From: Alcanivoracaceae bacterium
Lineage (GTDB): Bacteria; Pseudomonadota; Gammaproteobacteria; Pseudomonadales; Alcanivoracaceae
Direction of reading: 5' to 3'
DNA: 64,000 nt
Assembly: GCA_029212745.1 (NCBI GenBank)
Contig: JARGOL010000004.1
Coordinates: forward strand, 124,001-188,000
Below the pieces are notes generated by a model. That model worked only from the letters and a program-made list of their open reading frames with translations, did not search any database and was not told the DNA's origin. Shown one piece after another: positions 44,330-58,634 of this stretch. How positions within the stretch are numbered: position 1 is the stretch's first letter; every line of letters starts with the position of its first letter. Made by a program: the position numbers and the translations under genes.

Positions 44330-45646
44330 TCAGGCGCACATTCGGATGCAGCAGGCCGGCGCATCCGGCGGCACTTGCCAGTCGTCTGCCACGCCGATAC
44401 CGGCCACGGCCACCAGGGCATCCCCGGCATATAACAGGGGCAGGCGCTGGCGCTGCCACGGCGGCACTCCGGCAACACGCCACAGTTCGCTGACCTGGCG
44501 GTGCATGCCGCGCAGCAGGATACGCTCGCCGCCACTGGCGCGCTTGACCGTCAATGCCCCCACCGTGGACGGCAGCCGCAACGCATCCGGCGCCGCGCTG
44601 TCCGTGCTCGCCTGCAGGGCCCCCGCCGTGTCGAGCGACAGCTCCGGGTCCCGGCGCCAGTCCCAGTGCACACTGTCCGGCAGTGGCACCAGCTGCGCCA
44701 GGGGCAGGCACCAGAGCAGCTCGCCATGGCGCGCCAGGGCACCGCCGGGCCAGCGCAACACGGGATTGCGGTCATCGCCGGCCGCCAGCACTTCGCTGTC
44801 CAGTCGCTCGAGGATCTGCCGCTCAGGCAGGGAAAAACCGCGTTGGCGCAGCCACCAGGTCACCAGGTTACGTCGCCGCGGCCCGGACAGGGCACGGATG
44901 CCGGGCAACGACAGTGCCGTGTCATGCACCAGGCAGTGCCCGGCATCAGCGCGCGCCAGGTCGTCCAGCAACGCGCCGGCCTCGGCAAACTGCTCACCCG
45001 CCCGCACCAGCCGCTCGCCGGCGGGCCAGCGCGACTGCAACAGGGGCAGCACCTGGTGGCGCAGGAAATTGCGATCAAAGCGTTCGGCCTGGTTGGACGG
45101 GTCATCCACCCAGTCCAGTTGCCACAGGCGCGCCACACCCGCCAGCGTGTCCCGTGGCCAGTCCAGCAGGGGCCGCCACAGGCTGACACCGTTGCGCTGG
45201 CTGTGTACACGCATGCCCGCCAGCGCCGGCACCCCGGCACCGCGCAAGAGACGGAACAGCACGGTTTCCGCCTGGTCATCGCGATGATGGGCCAGTACCA
45301 CAGCCTCGTCAGCATCAAGGCTTGCATCAATGGCCCGGTAGCGTGCCTCGCGGGCGCGTGCTTCCAGGTTACCGCCCGCCGCCAGCGTCACTGCCTCTAC
45401 CTGGCAGGCAACACCCAGGTCGGCACACTGGCGCTGGCAATGCGCCGCCCAGGCCGACGCCTGCGGATCGAGACCGTGATTGACGTGCATTGCCCGCAGG
45501 CGCGGCGCGAAGCCGGCGCGGACCAGGGCGTGCAACAACAGGGTGGAGTCCAGCCCGCCACTGAGGGCAAGCACCAGGGGCGTGTCGGCCGGCAGGGTCG
45601 CGGCCAGGGTGGCGAGCAACTGGCGAGCGTCGGATTCGGCACCCAT
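44330..45646 (-). CDS. tilS: tRNA(Ile)-lysidine synthase
   Basis: A 438-residue TilS that adds lysine to C34 of the AUA-reading tRNA-Ile. The PP-loop LALSGGLDSTLLLHALVRAG is near residue 26, AMHVNHGLDPQASAWAAHC and ALAHHRDDQAETVLFRLLRG-type segments follow (read VVLAHHRDDQAETVLFRLL), and the C-terminal part has SGGERILLRG...LWRVAGVPPWQR. It starts 14 bp after accA. Confidence 0.96.
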   Translation of the reverse strand: MGAESDARQLLATLAATLPADTPLVLALSGGLDSTLLLHALVRAGFAPRLRAMHVNHGLDPQASAWAAHCQRQCADLGVACQVEAVTLAAGGNLEARAREARYRAIDASLDADEAVVLAHHRDDQAETVLFRLLRGAGVPALAGMRVHSQRNGVSLWRPLLDWPRDTLAGVARLWQLDWVDDPSNQAERFDRNFLRHQVLPLLQSRWPAGERLVRAGEQFAEAGALLDDLARADAGHCLVHDTALSLPGIRALSGPRRRNLVTWWLRQRGFSLPERQILERLDSEVLAAGDDRNPVLRWPGGALARHGELLWCLPLAQLVPLPDSVHWDWRRDPELSLDTAGALQASTDSAAPDALRLPSTVGALTVKRASGGERILLRGMHRQVSELWRVAGVPPWQRQRLPLLYAGDALVAVAGIGVADDWQVPPDAPACCIRMCA

Positions 45647-45660
45647 GGCCCGCTCCGCAA

Positions 45661-46632
45661 TCAGCTCTCGGCCGTGGCCGATGTCACGTTGGAATAACTG
45701 AGCAGGCGGTCATAGCGACGCTGCACCAGGGCCTCACCCTGGTGGGCATCGAGGGCCTCGAGACTGGCAACCAGGCTGGCGCGGACGCGCTCGGCCGCCT
45801 GGTCGTAATCACGATGGGCGCCGCCGAGGGGCTCATCGATGACCTGGTCAACAATGCCCAGCTCATGCAGACGCGCCGCGGTCAGGCCCATGGCCTGGGC
45901 GGCTTCCGGCGCCTTGTCGGCGCTGCGCCAGAGGATCGAGGCACAGCCTTCCGGGGAAATCACCGAGTAGGTGCTGTACTGCAGCATCTGCAGGTGATCA
46001 CAGACACCGATGGCCAGCGCCCCGCCAGAGCCACCCTCGCCGATCACCGTGGCAACGATGGGGGTGTCCAGCTTCGACATCACCATCAGGTTGCGGGCAA
46101 TCGCCTCACTCTGGCCGCGCTCTTCGGCATCAATGCCGGGAAAGGCACCGGGGGTGTCGATGAAGGTCAGGATGGGCAGGCGGAAACGCTCGGCCATTTC
46201 CATCAGGCGCAACGCCTTGCGGTAGCCCTCGGGCTTGGGCATGCCGAAGTTGCGACGCACCTTGTCTTTCACCGAACGGCCCTTCTGGTGACCGATGATC
46301 ATCACTGGCCGGTCGCCCAGCCGTGCTGTGCCACCGACAATGGCCGGGTCGTCGGCAAAGGCGCGGTCACCGTGGAGTTCGTCGAAGTCGGTAAACACCC
46401 GCTCGATGTAATCGAGCATGTAGGGCCGCTGCGGGTGCCGCGATACCTGTGAGATCTGCCAGGGCGTCAGATCCTTGAAGATGCTCTCGGTGAGGCTGAT
46501 GCTCTTCTGCTGCAGCTTGCCGATCTCGTCCGAGATATTGACGTCGCTGCCCGTACCCACCAGGCGCAGTTCCTCGATTTTCGCCTCAAGATCAGCAATA
46601 GGTTGTTCAAATTCGAGGAAATTCGGATTCAT
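45661..46632 (-). CDS. accA: Acetyl-CoA carboxylase carboxyltransferase alpha subunit
   Basis: A 323-residue Acc[21 protein letters not shown] is the conserved start, and [40 protein letters not shown] and [20 protein letters not shown] form the crotonase-like core. With AccD it transfers CO2 to acetyl-CoA, the first step of fatty-acid synthesis. AGGAG precedes ATG 46632. It follows dnaE by 127 bp on the same strand, the usual gammaproteobacterial order. Confidence 0.97.
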   Translation of the reverse strand: MNPNFLEFEQPIADLEAKIEELRLVGTGSDVNISDEIGKLQQKSISLTESIFKDLTPWQISQVSRHPQRPYMLDYIERVFTDFDELHGDRAFADDPAIVGGTARLGDRPVMIIGHQKGRSVKDKVRRNFGMPKPEGYRKALRLMEMAERFRLPILTFIDTPGAFPGIDAEERGQSEAIARNLMVMSKLDTPIVATVIGEGGSGGALAIGVCDHLQMLQYSTYSVISPEGCASILWRSADKAPEAAQAMGLTAARLHELGIVDQVIDEPLGGAHRDYDQAAERVRASLVASLEALDAHQGEALVQRRYDRLLSYSNVTSATAES

Positions 46633-46759
46633 CGGGCCCACTCCTTCATGTTGCGCCAAGTGTAGCCTCAGGCTGCCGACAACGTCGACCGCCCGGGCCC
46701 GGTTTTCCGCCACGATTGCTTTGCAAACTGTTTCAGGGCGCCAGGCGCGGAGGGACCGG

Positions 46760-50259
<3,500 letters not shown>

Positions 50260-50260
<1 letters not shown>

Positions 50261-50907
50261 CAGAACAGTTTCCCCTGGCTGATTACCGTGGCCACCGGGC
50301 CGAATGAACGTCGATGCTCCGGCAAGGGCCCGTGGGCCGCCAGCGCATCCAGATGGGCACGGGTAGGATAGCCCTTGTGACGGTCAAACCCGTATTCCGG
50401 GTGCCGGGCATGCAAGGCCACCATTTCCTCGTCCCGGGCCACCTTTGCCAGGATCGAGGCGGCACTGATGGCCGGCACCCGCCCGTCCCCTTTTACCACT
50501 GCCTCGGCCGGACAGCCAAATTCGGTGACCCGGTTGCCGTCCACCAGCACGGCATCCGGTGCCTGCGGCAGTGCCGCCACGGCGCGGCGCATGGCCAGCA
50601 GCGTGGCATGAAAGATATTCAGCTCATCGATTTCCGCCGGCTCCGCCCGCCCCAGGGCCCAGGCCAGGGCCTGCTCGCGGATGGCCACAGCCAGTGCCTG
50701 GCGACGTTTCTCCGTCAGCTTCTTGGAATCGGCCAGCCCCGGAATGGGCCGCGCCGGATCGAGAATCACCGCCGCCGTGACCACCGCGCCCACCAGTGGC
50801 CCGCGTCCCACCTCATCCACACCGGCAATGCGCATACCCGCCTGCACCGGGAAGGCGGCGGGCAGGAACGGGTCATCCAGCTGGTATTCCGCAAACGGGT
50901 CAATCAT
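50260..50907 (-). CDS. rnhB: Ribonuclease HII
   Basis: A 215-residue RNase HII, removing RNA from RNA-DNA hybrids and misincorporated ribonucleotides. [20 protein letters not shown] has the Asp-Glu of the DEDD site, [10 protein letters not shown] follows, and [14 protein letters not shown] has the later Asp. ATG 50907 overlaps the lpxB stop by 8 bp; a longer frame to 51036 is lpxB shadow. Confidence 0.95.
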
Positions 50908-52063
50908 CGACAATCGGCTCACCGGCAAGCAGCTGTGACACCGCCCGTGCCGCCCGCTCGCTGGCACCGCGGCGCAGCTGGCGGTGCATGTCGGCAAAGC
51001 GCTGGCGCAGGCTGTCGGCAGCGCCCGGATGGTCAAACCAGTGCTCGACCTGTTCCACCAGGGCGTCCACGGTGAGGTCCTGCTGGATCAGCTCCGGCAC
51101 CAGCCGCTCGCCGGCCAGCAGGTTGGGCAGTGCCACATGGGGTGCCTTGACCAGGCGCGACAGGATCAGGGCACTGAACCAGCCAATGCGATAGCCCACC
51201 ACCATGGGCTTGTTCAGCAGCATGGCCTCGAGGCTGGCGGTACCGGAGGTGAGCATGACCACATCAGCCGCCGCCATCATCTCGCGGCTCTGGCCCACCG
51301 CCACCTGTACCTGTCCGGCCAGTGCCGCCGGCAGCAATGCCTGTATCTGTTCAAGCCGCTCGTTGTTCGCCGCCGGGATGAGAAAGCGCAGGTCAGGCCG
51401 GCGCCGGAGCAGTGCATGCATGGCCGCCACAAACACCGGCATCATCTTGCCCACCTCGCCACGACGGCTGCCCGGCAGCACCGCCAGCACCGGCACATCC
51501 GCCGGTATCTTCAGGGCCTGTCGCGCCGCCGGCACATCCAGCGTCAACGGCACCCGGTCTGCCAGCGGATGGCCAACGAACGCCACCGGCACCTGGTGGT
51601 CCTCATAGAAGCGCGCCTCGAATGGCAGCAGGCACAGCATCAGGTCGATGCTCGCCTTGATGCCGTGGATACGCCCCTGGCGCCAGGCCCACACCGACGG
51701 ACTGACATAGTGCACCGTGCGGATACCCTGTTCGTGCAGGCGCCGGGCAATGGGCAGGTTGAAATCGGGGGAATCGATGCCGATGTAGGCATCCGGCTTC
51801 TCCGCCAGCACGGTTTCCACCAGCTGCCGACGCAGGCGCAACAATTCAGGCAGGCGGGCCAGCACTTCGGTAATTCCCATCACCGACAGCCGGTCCATGG
51901 GGAACAGGGAATCCAGCCCGCTGGCCTGCATCTCCACACCACCCACGCCGATGAAACGACAGCCGGGGTAGCGCGCCGACAGTGCCTGCATCAGGCCTGC
52001 GCCGAGAATGTCCCCGGAGGCTTCCCCGGCGACAATGGCAAAACAGGGCGCGTTGTTGCTCAT
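50900..52063 (-). CDS. lpxB: Lipid-A-disaccharide synthase
   Basis: A 387-residue GT-B glycosyltransferase joining UDP-diacylglucosamine and lipid [21 protein letters not shown] and [20 protein letters not shown] are N-terminal blocks; [19 protein letters not shown] and [19 protein letters not shown] are also invariant. Its start shares one base with the lpxA stop (TGATG). Confidence 0.97.
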   Translation of the reverse strand: MSNNAPCFAIVAGEASGDILGAGLMQALSARYPGCRFIGVGGVEMQASGLDSLFPMDRLSVMGITEVLARLPELLRLRRQLVETVLAEKPDAYIGIDSPDFNLPIARRLHEQGIRTVHYVSPSVWAWRQGRIHGIKASIDLMLCLLPFEARFYEDHQVPVAFVGHPLADRVPLTLDVPAARQALKIPADVPVLAVLPGSRRGEVGKMMPVFVAAMHALLRRRPDLRFLIPAANNERLEQIQALLPAALAGQVQVAVGQSREMMAAADVVMLTSGTASLEAMLLNKPMVVGYRIGWFSALILSRLVKAPHVALPNLLAGERLVPELIQQDLTVDALVEQVEHWFDHPGAADSLRQRFADMHRQLRRGASERAARAVSQLLAGEPIVDD

Positions 52064-52866
52064 CAGTCGTCGTCAGCGCCCTTGCGCCGCTCACGCACGA
52101 TGCCACGCTTGCTGCTTTTGAGGGAGTCCACGAACAGGCCCAGCTCGGCGCACGTCGGCACACCATCCTGCAGCCGCTCAATGGCCTCTTCCAGGGTATT
52201 GCCCTGCCGGTACACCACGCGATAGGCATCCCGCAGGGTACGGATCAGGTCACGGGAATAGCCACGCCGGCGCATGCCTTCCACATTCATGCCACGCGCC
52301 CGGCCCGGGTAGCCCTGGGCCATGACGAACGCTGGCACATCCATGTTGATGGCCGAATACATGCTTGTCATGGCAAAGGAGCCGATCTTGCAGAACTGGT
52401 GCACAGCGGTGAAGCCGCCAAGGATCACGCCGTCACCCACATGCACATGGCCGGCGATGGTGGCGTTGTTGGCAAACACGCAGTTGCTGCCCACCATGCA
52501 GTCGTGGGCAATGTGCACATACGCCATGAACAGGTTGCCGCTGCCGACGCGGGTGATGCTGTTGTCCTGGATGGTGCCACGGTGGATGGTGACGCATTCA
52601 CGAATGACGTTGTCGTCGCCCATTTCCAGCACCGTGGGCTCGTCATTGTACTTCTTGTCCTGGCAGGCCTCGCCCACCGAGGCAAATTGGAAAATACGGT
52701 TGTTGCGTCCCAGGGTCGTGGGGCCATTGACCACCACATGCGGGCCGATCACGGTGCCGGCACCAATGCGCACGTCCGGGCCGATGACGGAGTAGGCGCC
52801 AACCTCGACATCGCTGTCCAGTTCCGCCTTGCTGTCGACCACTGCTGTCGGATGAATCTTGCTCAT
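52063..52866 (-). CDS. lpxA: UDP-N-acetylglucosamine acyltransferase
   Basis: A 267-residue left-handed beta-helix protein with hexapeptide repeats (VEVGAYSVIGPDVRIGAGTV). It performs the first lipid A step, 3-O-acylation of UDP-GlcNAc. MAYVHIAHDCMVGSNCVF contains the catalytic His, and VGDGVILGGFTAVHQFCKIG follows. The Shine-Dalgarno is weak. Confidence 0.97.
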   Translation of the reverse strand: MSKIHPTAVVDSKAELDSDVEVGAYSVIGPDVRIGAGTVIGPHVVVNGPTTLGRNNRIFQFASVGEACQDKKYNDEPTVLEMGDDNVIRECVTIHRGTIQDNSITRVGSGNLFMAYVHIAHDCMVGSNCVFANNATIAGHVHVGDGVILGGFTAVHQFCKIGSFAMTSMYSAINMDVPAFVMAQGYPGRARGMNVEGMRRRGYSRDLIRTLRDAYRVVYRQGNTLEEAIERLQDGVPTCAELGLFVDSLKSSKRGIVRERRKGADDD

Positions 52867-52935
52867 GAAACGCCGATCCCGTCTGTGATTGCCCGATCAG
52901 TATAGATCATGCGGAGGTGACATTGATGAGACCGG

Positions 52936-53370
52936 TTACACCTTCTGCTCGGCCACCAGGAAATCCGCGCTCGCCACCAGTTGCCCGTCAACCCGGCCTT
53001 CACCGGAAAACTTGAGGATATTACGCTTCACCGCCACCAACCGGGCAGTGAGCTCGAGCTGGTCACCGGGCACCACCTGGCGCTTGAAACGGGTGTTATC
53101 GACACCGCAAAGCAGGTAGATGTAGCCATCAGACGGTCGCTTGCCCTGGGTAATGAAGCCGAGAATACCGGCGGTCTGCGCCATCGCCTCGATGATCAAC
53201 ACACCGGGCATGATTGGCTCGTCAGGGAAATGGCCAGTGAAGAAGGGCTCGTTAACGCTGACATTTTTCAGCGCCGTGGCCTGTTCACCGGGCTGCAAAT
53301 CGATGATCCGGTCGATGAGAAGGAACGGGTAACGGTGCGGGAGATACTCCCGGATTTCCTTGATATCCAT
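52936..53370 (-). CDS. fabZ: 3-hydroxyacyl-ACP dehydratase FabZ
   Basis: A 144-residue hot-dog-fold dehydratase of fatty-acid elongation. The [20 protein letters not shown] start and [20 protein letters not shown], with the catalytic His and Glu, identify it. It lies between lpxD and lpxA, where it balances fatty-acid against lipid A synthesis. AGGAAAGG precedes the ATG. Confidence 0.97.
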   Translation of the reverse strand: MDIKEIREYLPHRYPFLLIDRIIDLQPGEQATALKNVSVNEPFFTGHFPDEPIMPGVLIIEAMAQTAGILGFITQGKRPSDGYIYLLCGVDNTRFKRQVVPGDQLELTARLVAVKRNILKFSGEGRVDGQLVASADFLVAEQKV

Positions 53371-53391
53371 GTGTTGCCTTTCCTGGGGACG

Positions 53392-54429
53392 TTACCGTTC
53401 GGTATCGCCGTTGTCCTGAGAGCACTTCTCCAGACGCTTGACCCGCCGGAACAGGTCATCGAGCTGTCGAATGCGCACTGTATTCTTGCGCCAGTTGGCA
53501 TGCTGGTCCACAGGCTGCCCTGACGCATACACGCCCGGCTCATTGATGGACCGCGATACCAGCGACATCGCCATGATCTGAACCCCGTCACAGATATCCA
53601 GATGCCCGGCAATGCCCACCGCCCCGGCAATAACGCAGTTGCGGCCGACGCGAGCACTTCCGGCGATACCGGCCTTGCCGGCAATCGCGGTGTGATCACC
53701 AATGACCACGTTGTGGGCTATCTGCACCTGATTGTCGATGATCACGCCATCGCCAATCACCGTATCCTCGATGGCACCACGGTCAATGGTGGTACCGGCG
53801 CCAATATCCACATCCGCACCGATACGCACGCCACCGACCTGGGCGATTTTCTTCCATCCGGCACCGGCGGGCGCAAACCCGAAACCGTCAGCGCCGATCA
53901 CAGCGCCGGAATGTATGGTAGTGCGCGGGCCAATGACGACGCCATGGTAAATTGTAACATTCGGCCACAGGCGAACGCCCTGCCCCAGCCGGGACCCGGC
54001 TCCCACGACGCTGTTGGCCATCACCACCACGCCGTCTTCCAGCACCGCGCCGGCCTCGATAATGGCATTGGCACCAATACTGACGTTGTCCGCCAGCATT
54101 GCTGTGTCGGCAACCAGCGCGCGCGGGTGAATGCCCGGCTCAGGGGAAGGCGCTGTATCAAAGCGATGGCTGATGTCGGCAAAGGCACCGTAGGGGTCAT
54201 CCACCACGATGCTGGCCACAGGGTTGTGCGCGACCATATCCGGCCGGCACAACACGGCTGTCGCCCGAGTGGATTCCAGACTCTGCCGGTAGCGCGGATT
54301 CGCCAGGAAACTGAGCTGGCCCGGCTGCGCCGACTGCAGGGTTCCCAGGGCACTCACCTCGAGGCTGTCGTCACCCTCTACCCTGCCACCCGTGCATTCG
54401 GCCACCTGGGCCAGCGTCATGGATTTCAT
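53392..54429 (-). CDS. lpxD: UDP-3-O-acylglucosamine N-acyltransferase
   Basis: A 345-residue LpxD. The N-terminal uridine-binding domain (LAQVAECTGGRVEGDDSLEV) precedes a hexapeptide beta-helix; VQIAHNVVIGDHTAIAGKAG contains the catalytic His. A C-terminal coiled segment (LDDLFRRVKRLEKCSQ) is also usual. It adds the N-linked acyl chain in lipid A synthesis. A second in-frame ATG at 54420 is possible. Confidence 0.96.
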   Translation of the reverse strand: MKSMTLAQVAECTGGRVEGDDSLEVSALGTLQSAQPGQLSFLANPRYRQSLESTRATAVLCRPDMVAHNPVASIVVDDPYGAFADISHRFDTAPSPEPGIHPRALVADTAMLADNVSIGANAIIEAGAVLEDGVVVMANSVVGAGSRLGQGVRLWPNVTIYHGVVIGPRTTIHSGAVIGADGFGFAPAGAGWKKIAQVGGVRIGADVDIGAGTTIDRGAIEDTVIGDGVIIDNQVQIAHNVVIGDHTAIAGKAGIAGSARVGRNCVIAGAVGIAGHLDICDGVQIMAMSLVSRSINEPGVYASGQPVDQHANWRKNTVRIRQLDDLFRRVKRLEKCSQDNGDTER

Positions 54430-54441
54430 GGCCGTTACCCG

Positions 54442-54945
54442 TTACTTCATCTGGTTGATCTTCTGGGTAACCTGCTCGGTGATATCAACACCGGCTTCAT
54501 GGAACAGCGCTGCCTGGGAATTGAGCACCAGATCGAACCCGGCATCACCAGCCAGCTCGGCCACCGCCTGCTCAAGCTTGGGCTCCATCAGCTGGATCAG
54601 TTCCTGGCGGTCCTGCTTGACGCGCTTCTCCAGTACCTGCTGCATGGACTGGAACTCGATCATCTTGCCGTCGCGCTCATCAACCAGCTTCTTCTGGTCG
54701 TCCTTGGACATGGTCATGCCGTCTTTCTTCAGGCGCTGCTCGATGGCCATCACTTCTTCACGCAGGCCGCGCAGCTTGGAGCCCTGGGCTTCAATGTCTG
54801 CCTGGATCTTCTCCGAACGCTCCTTGAACAGGGCGGTTTCACCGATGGCCTTGATCGGGTCAACAACGGCGATGCTCATTTCTGCTGCTGCGTTCATGGT
54901 GAAAGCGAACAGCGCGGTAGCGAGAATGGCTTTGATTGTTTTCAT
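54442..54945 (-). CDS. skp: OmpH/Skp family periplasmic chaperone
   Basis: A 167-residue Skp-like protein with a signal peptide (AILATALFAFTMNAAA) and long charged coiled-coil arms (ERSEKIQADIEAQGSKLRGL through EKRVKQDRQELIQLMEPKLE), the shape of the trimeric chaperone that escorts unfolded outer-membrane proteins. AGGAG precedes the ATG. It is between bamA and lpxD, as in most relatives. Confidence 0.92.
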   Translation of the reverse strand: MKTIKAILATALFAFTMNAAAEMSIAVVDPIKAIGETALFKERSEKIQADIEAQGSKLRGLREEVMAIEQRLKKDGMTMSKDDQKKLVDERDGKMIEFQSMQQVLEKRVKQDRQELIQLMEPKLEQAVAELAGDAGFDLVLNSQAALFHEAGVDITEQVTQKINQMK

Positions 54946-54953
54946 GGGTTCTC

Positions 54954-57302
54954 CTAAAAAACCTGTCCAATGGAAAACTGGAAGACTTCCGTATCGTCTC
55001 CAGGTTGATCTCGTAACGCTTTTGCGAAGTTGAAGCTCAGCGGACCAATCACGGTCAGCCAGGAAAGGCCGATACCGGCTGATGCCCTCAGCTCCGCCGC
55101 GTCATACTCGAACAGGTTGTCCTCCTGCTCGGTCTGGAAAACGTTGCCTGCGTCAGCGAAGAAGAAGGTTCGCACTGATCGGCTCTCCGGTGCAAATGGC
55201 GTCGGGAAAATCAGCTCCAGGCCCCCTTCCACCAGCATATTGCCGCCCACCGGGTCCGGATTCGGGTCAATTACACGGGGATTGCTTGCCACGTAAGCCA
55301 GCGCCTCGGAGCGCGGGCCGAGCGAACGGGACTCATAACCGCGCACCGATCCAATGCCGCCGGAGAAGAAGTTCTCGAAAAACGGCAGCACATAGTCGCT
55401 TCCATATCCGTCACCAAACCCGAGGTCGCCACGGGAACGCAGCACCCATCCCCCCGCAACCGGGAAGTAACGTTGACCTGACCAGGTCAACTTGTAGTAC
55501 AGGTAATCGCTACCGGGCGTTGCCAGCTCAAGCCCGACATTCTGTGACCATCCGCGGTCGGGCAGCACGCCGCGGTTAAGCGTACTTTTCTGCCAGCCGA
55601 GGTTGAACTTGAACTCGTCAAAGCGGTTTCCTTCCACCTCGAGGAAGCGCCAGATGTCCACGGCCACGAAATCACCGGTGACGAGATCAATACGGTCATA
55701 GCCGAAGCCGAAACTCAGGCGCGAGTATTCCGACAGCGGATAGCCATAGGTAACCGCGCCACCGAGCCGGTCAGACGCATAGGCCGCCACCGTGGTTTCG
55801 GAGAAATCGATCTCGGTGAAATACAGGCTGAAACCACGGCTGACGCCATCCAGGGTGTAGTAGGGATTGAGGTGCGAGAAACTGTAGCTGTCACGCACAT
55901 CCGAACGGTTCAGTGAGAAGGACACGCGGTTGCCGGTGCCCCTGAAGTTGTTCTGCGACACACTGGCGCCAAACACGAAGCCATTGGCCTCGGAATAACC
56001 CACGTTGGCGCCGATGGAGCCGGACGGCTGCTCTTCCACCTTGTAGGTCACGTCCACCAGGTCCTCTTCCCCCGGTACACGTGGCGTATCCGCCTCCACC
56101 GTGGAGAAGAAACCCAGCCGCTGCAGGCGGCTCTGGGACAGGTCAATCAAGGCGCTGTTGGCCGGCGCACGCTCGAACTGGCGCAGCTCCCGACGCAACA
56201 CTTCGTCATGGGTCTTGCTGTTACCCTCAAACTCCACCCGGCGTACATATACCTTCCGGCCCGGGTCCACAAAGAACGTCACATCAACCGTCTGTTCTTC
56301 TTCATTAACCTCGGTAAACGCGTTCACGTCGGCGAAGGTATAACCCTCATTGCCCAGGCGGCGGGTTATCAGGTCACTGCTGTATGTCAGCAACTGCTGG
56401 GAAAAGATCTGGCCGGCATTGACCACAATCAACGGGCGCAACTGGCGCTCATCCACCACCAGGTCGCCAGACATCTGCACATCACCAACGCGGTAACGCT
56501 TGCCCTCTTCCACGTTGATGGTGATATAGACACGGGAGCGGTCATCGGTCACCGACACCTGGGTCGAGTCGAGGCTGAAGTTGATATAGCCACGGTCCAG
56601 GTACCAGGAACGCAACGATTCCAGATCACCGGAAAGACGCTCTCGGGAATACTTGTTGTCACCCTTGAGGAACGACCAGAAATGAGAGCCCTTGAGCTCG
56701 AAGATATCCTTGAGCTCGTCGTCTGAGAACACCTCGTTGCCAACGATATTGATATCGTTGATGCGGGCAGGCTTGCCCTCGTAGACATTGATTTTCAGCG
56801 CCACCCGGTTGCGCGGCAACGCTGTGGTCTCGGTGCTGATATCGGCACCGTAGCGGCCCTGCGCGACATACTGTCTCTGCAGTTCGCCGGTGAGTGCTTC
56901 CAGGGTGGAGCGCCTGAACACCTCGCCTTCCGAGAGCCCGGCTTCTTCCAGCCCTTTTCGCAGGTCATCGTCACCGATGGCGCGGTTGCCGTCGAGCTCG
57001 ATGCGGGCGATGGCCGGCCGTTCGGAGACATTGACCACCAGCACGTCGCCGTCCCGGCCCAGCTGGACATCCTCGAAGTCGCCCACCGCATACAGGCGGC
57101 GAATGGCATTCACCACGGTGTCCCGGGTGACCGTGTCGCCCGGCTGGATGCCAAGATTGCTGTAGACCCTTTCCACGGGCAGGCGCTGCAGCCCCTCGAC
57201 CCGGATGTCGGCGACCTGCATGGGCAATACGCCCGCCGCAAGTGCAGCCGGTGACATCCAGCAAAGAATCAGTGCCAGAACAAGCGTCAGATTAAATCGC
57301 AA
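54954..57302 (-). CDS. bamA: Outer-membrane protein assembly factor BamA
   Basis: A 782-residue BamA: signal peptide to about residue 23, five POTRA domains (first begins VADIRVEGLQRLPVERVYSN) to about 425, and a C-terminal barrel with SGGIGSVRGYESRSLGPRSE, the VRGY loop-6 motif. The last residues, EVFQFSIGQVF, are a C-terminal beta-signal. It inserts barrel proteins in the outer membrane. The frame has no ATG at its natural start; the codon is TTG at 57302, with GGGGGAAA just upstream. Confidence 0.96.
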   Translation of the reverse strand: MRFNLTLVLALILCWMSPAALAAGVLPMQVADIRVEGLQRLPVERVYSNLGIQPGDTVTRDTVVNAIRRLYAVGDFEDVQLGRDGDVLVVNVSERPAIARIELDGNRAIGDDDLRKGLEEAGLSEGEVFRRSTLEALTGELQRQYVAQGRYGADISTETTALPRNRVALKINVYEGKPARINDINIVGNEVFSDDELKDIFELKGSHFWSFLKGDNKYSRERLSGDLESLRSWYLDRGYINFSLDSTQVSVTDDRSRVYITINVEEGKRYRVGDVQMSGDLVVDERQLRPLIVVNAGQIFSQQLLTYSSDLITRRLGNEGYTFADVNAFTEVNEEEQTVDVTFFVDPGRKVYVRRVEFEGNSKTHDEVLRRELRQFERAPANSALIDLSQSRLQRLGFFSTVEADTPRVPGEEDLVDVTYKVEEQPSGSIGANVGYSEANGFVFGASVSQNNFRGTGNRVSFSLNRSDVRDSYSFSHLNPYYTLDGVSRGFSLYFTEIDFSETTVAAYASDRLGGAVTYGYPLSEYSRLSFGFGYDRIDLVTGDFVAVDIWRFLEVEGNRFDEFKFNLGWQKSTLNRGVLPDRGWSQNVGLELATPGSDYLYYKLTWSGQRYFPVAGGWVLRSRGDLGFGDGYGSDYVLPFFENFFSGGIGSVRGYESRSLGPRSEALAYVASNPRVIDPNPDPVGGNMLVEGGLELIFPTPFAPESRSVRTFFFADAGNVFQTEQEDNLFEYDAAELRASAGIGLSWLTVIGPLSFNFAKALRDQPGDDTEVFQFSIGQVF

Positions 57303-57317
57303 GTTTCCCCCGGGACG

Positions 57318-58634
57318 TCATGCAAACTGCCGCATCAAATCGTTATAGATGGCGAGCATCATCAAACTGAAAACAAACATCATGCCCATGACCTGGGCAT
57401 TGGCGAGAAAACGGTCCGACAGAGGACGTCCCCGCAGCATTTCCACCAGGCCGAACACGATCCAGCCACCGTCAAGCATGGGCACAGGCATCAGGTTGAT
57501 CACACCCAGACTGACACTCAGGAAAGCCATGAAGCCAAGAAAGGCAACCACGCCGACCGCTGCTGTCTTGCCTGCCGCGTCAGCAATACTGATCGGGCCA
57601 CTGAGCGTTTCCAGGGACAGTTTCCCGGTCACCAGTTTGCCCATGGCGCCGACGATCAGTGAGGTCTGGTCCCACAACCTTTCGGCTGCCGCCGGCACGG
57701 CGGAGAGGGGACCATAATGAATCTTCTTCAACCCGGCAACCGCGACGCCCACCCGGCCAATGGTCTCGCCGGCCTGTTCCACCGGCTCGGGCACCACGGT
57801 CAGGGTCAGCTCGCGAGCATCACGCCGCACCCGGGTTTCCAGCGGTCGGCCGGGGTTGTCCCGAACCAGCACCACCCAGTCACCGAAAGAGGCAATTTCC
57901 TCGCCGTTGACGGCCAGCACCAGGTCACCCTCCTGCAGGCCCGCCTGCCGGGCGGGACTGTCATCCGAGATAGCACCCACCAGCGGCGGCTGGGCGGCCG
58001 CCTTCAGTCCCAGTACCGGGAATGGATGCTGCTCGGGGTCTGCAGACCAGGCGCCGATGTCCAGCGCCAGGGTGGCAGTCTCCTGGCCACGACCGACGGT
58101 GACCGGCACCGGCGCCTGCTCACCCAGGTGGCGCATCAACTCGGCGGGCACGTCATTCCAGTCGTCCACCTCGCGGCCCGCCACGGCGAGCACGATATCA
58201 CCATGGCGGAAACCGGCCAGGTCTGCTGCGGAACCGGGCTCAGGCGCACCGGCAATGGGCCGCAGGGCCGTTTCGCCGCCCAGCAGGATGACCCAGAAAA
58301 TGAACCAGGCCAGCACCAGGTTGGCCAGCGGGCCAGCGGCATAGGTAATGATGCGCTGCCATGCCGGCTTGCCGGAAAACTCGCCAGCGCGGTCTTCGTC
58401 AGGGACATCGCTGTCATGGCGATCCAGCGGCTTGACGTAACCACCCAGGGGAATGCCGGAGATGACAAAATCGGTGCCATGCCGGTCACGCCAGCTCAGC
58501 AGGCGCGGACCAAAACCAACGGAAAAGGTCAGCACCCGAACGCCGAAAAGACGCATGGCCAGGTAGTGGCCGTATTCATGCACGGCCACCACGACAATGA
58601 TTGCAGCGATAAACGCCAGCAGGGTCGTCAGCAT
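57318..58634 (-). CDS. rseP: Site-2 protease RseP
   Basis: A 438-residue intramembrane zinc metalloprotease. HEYGH is at residues 19-23 in the first helix, two tandem PDZ domains follow (EPGSAADLAGFRHGDIVLAV and DDSPARQAGLQEGDLVLAVN), and NLMPVPMLDGGWIVF holds the third zinc ligand Asp. It cleaves anti-sigma factor RseA in the envelope-stress response. Its ATG directly abuts the dxr stop. It lies before bamA, whose products it helps monitor. Confidence 0.97.
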   Translation of the reverse strand: MLTTLLAFIAAIIVVVAVHEYGHYLAMRLFGVRVLTFSVGFGPRLLSWRDRHGTDFVISGIPLGGYVKPLDRHDSDVPDEDRAGEFSGKPAWQRIITYAAGPLANLVLAWFIFWVILLGGETALRPIAGAPEPGSAADLAGFRHGDIVLAVAGREVDDWNDVPAELMRHLGEQAPVPVTVGRGQETATLALDIGAWSADPEQHPFPVLGLKAAAQPPLVGAISDDSPARQAGLQEGDLVLAVNGEEIASFGDWVVLVRDNPGRPLETRVRRDARELTLTVVPEPVEQAGETIGRVGVAVAGLKKIHYGPLSAVPAAAERLWDQTSLIVGAMGKLVTGKLSLETLSGPISIADAAGKTAAVGVVAFLGFMAFLSVSLGVINLMPVPMLDGGWIVFGLVEMLRGRPLSDRFLANAQVMGMMFVFSLMMLAIYNDLMRQFA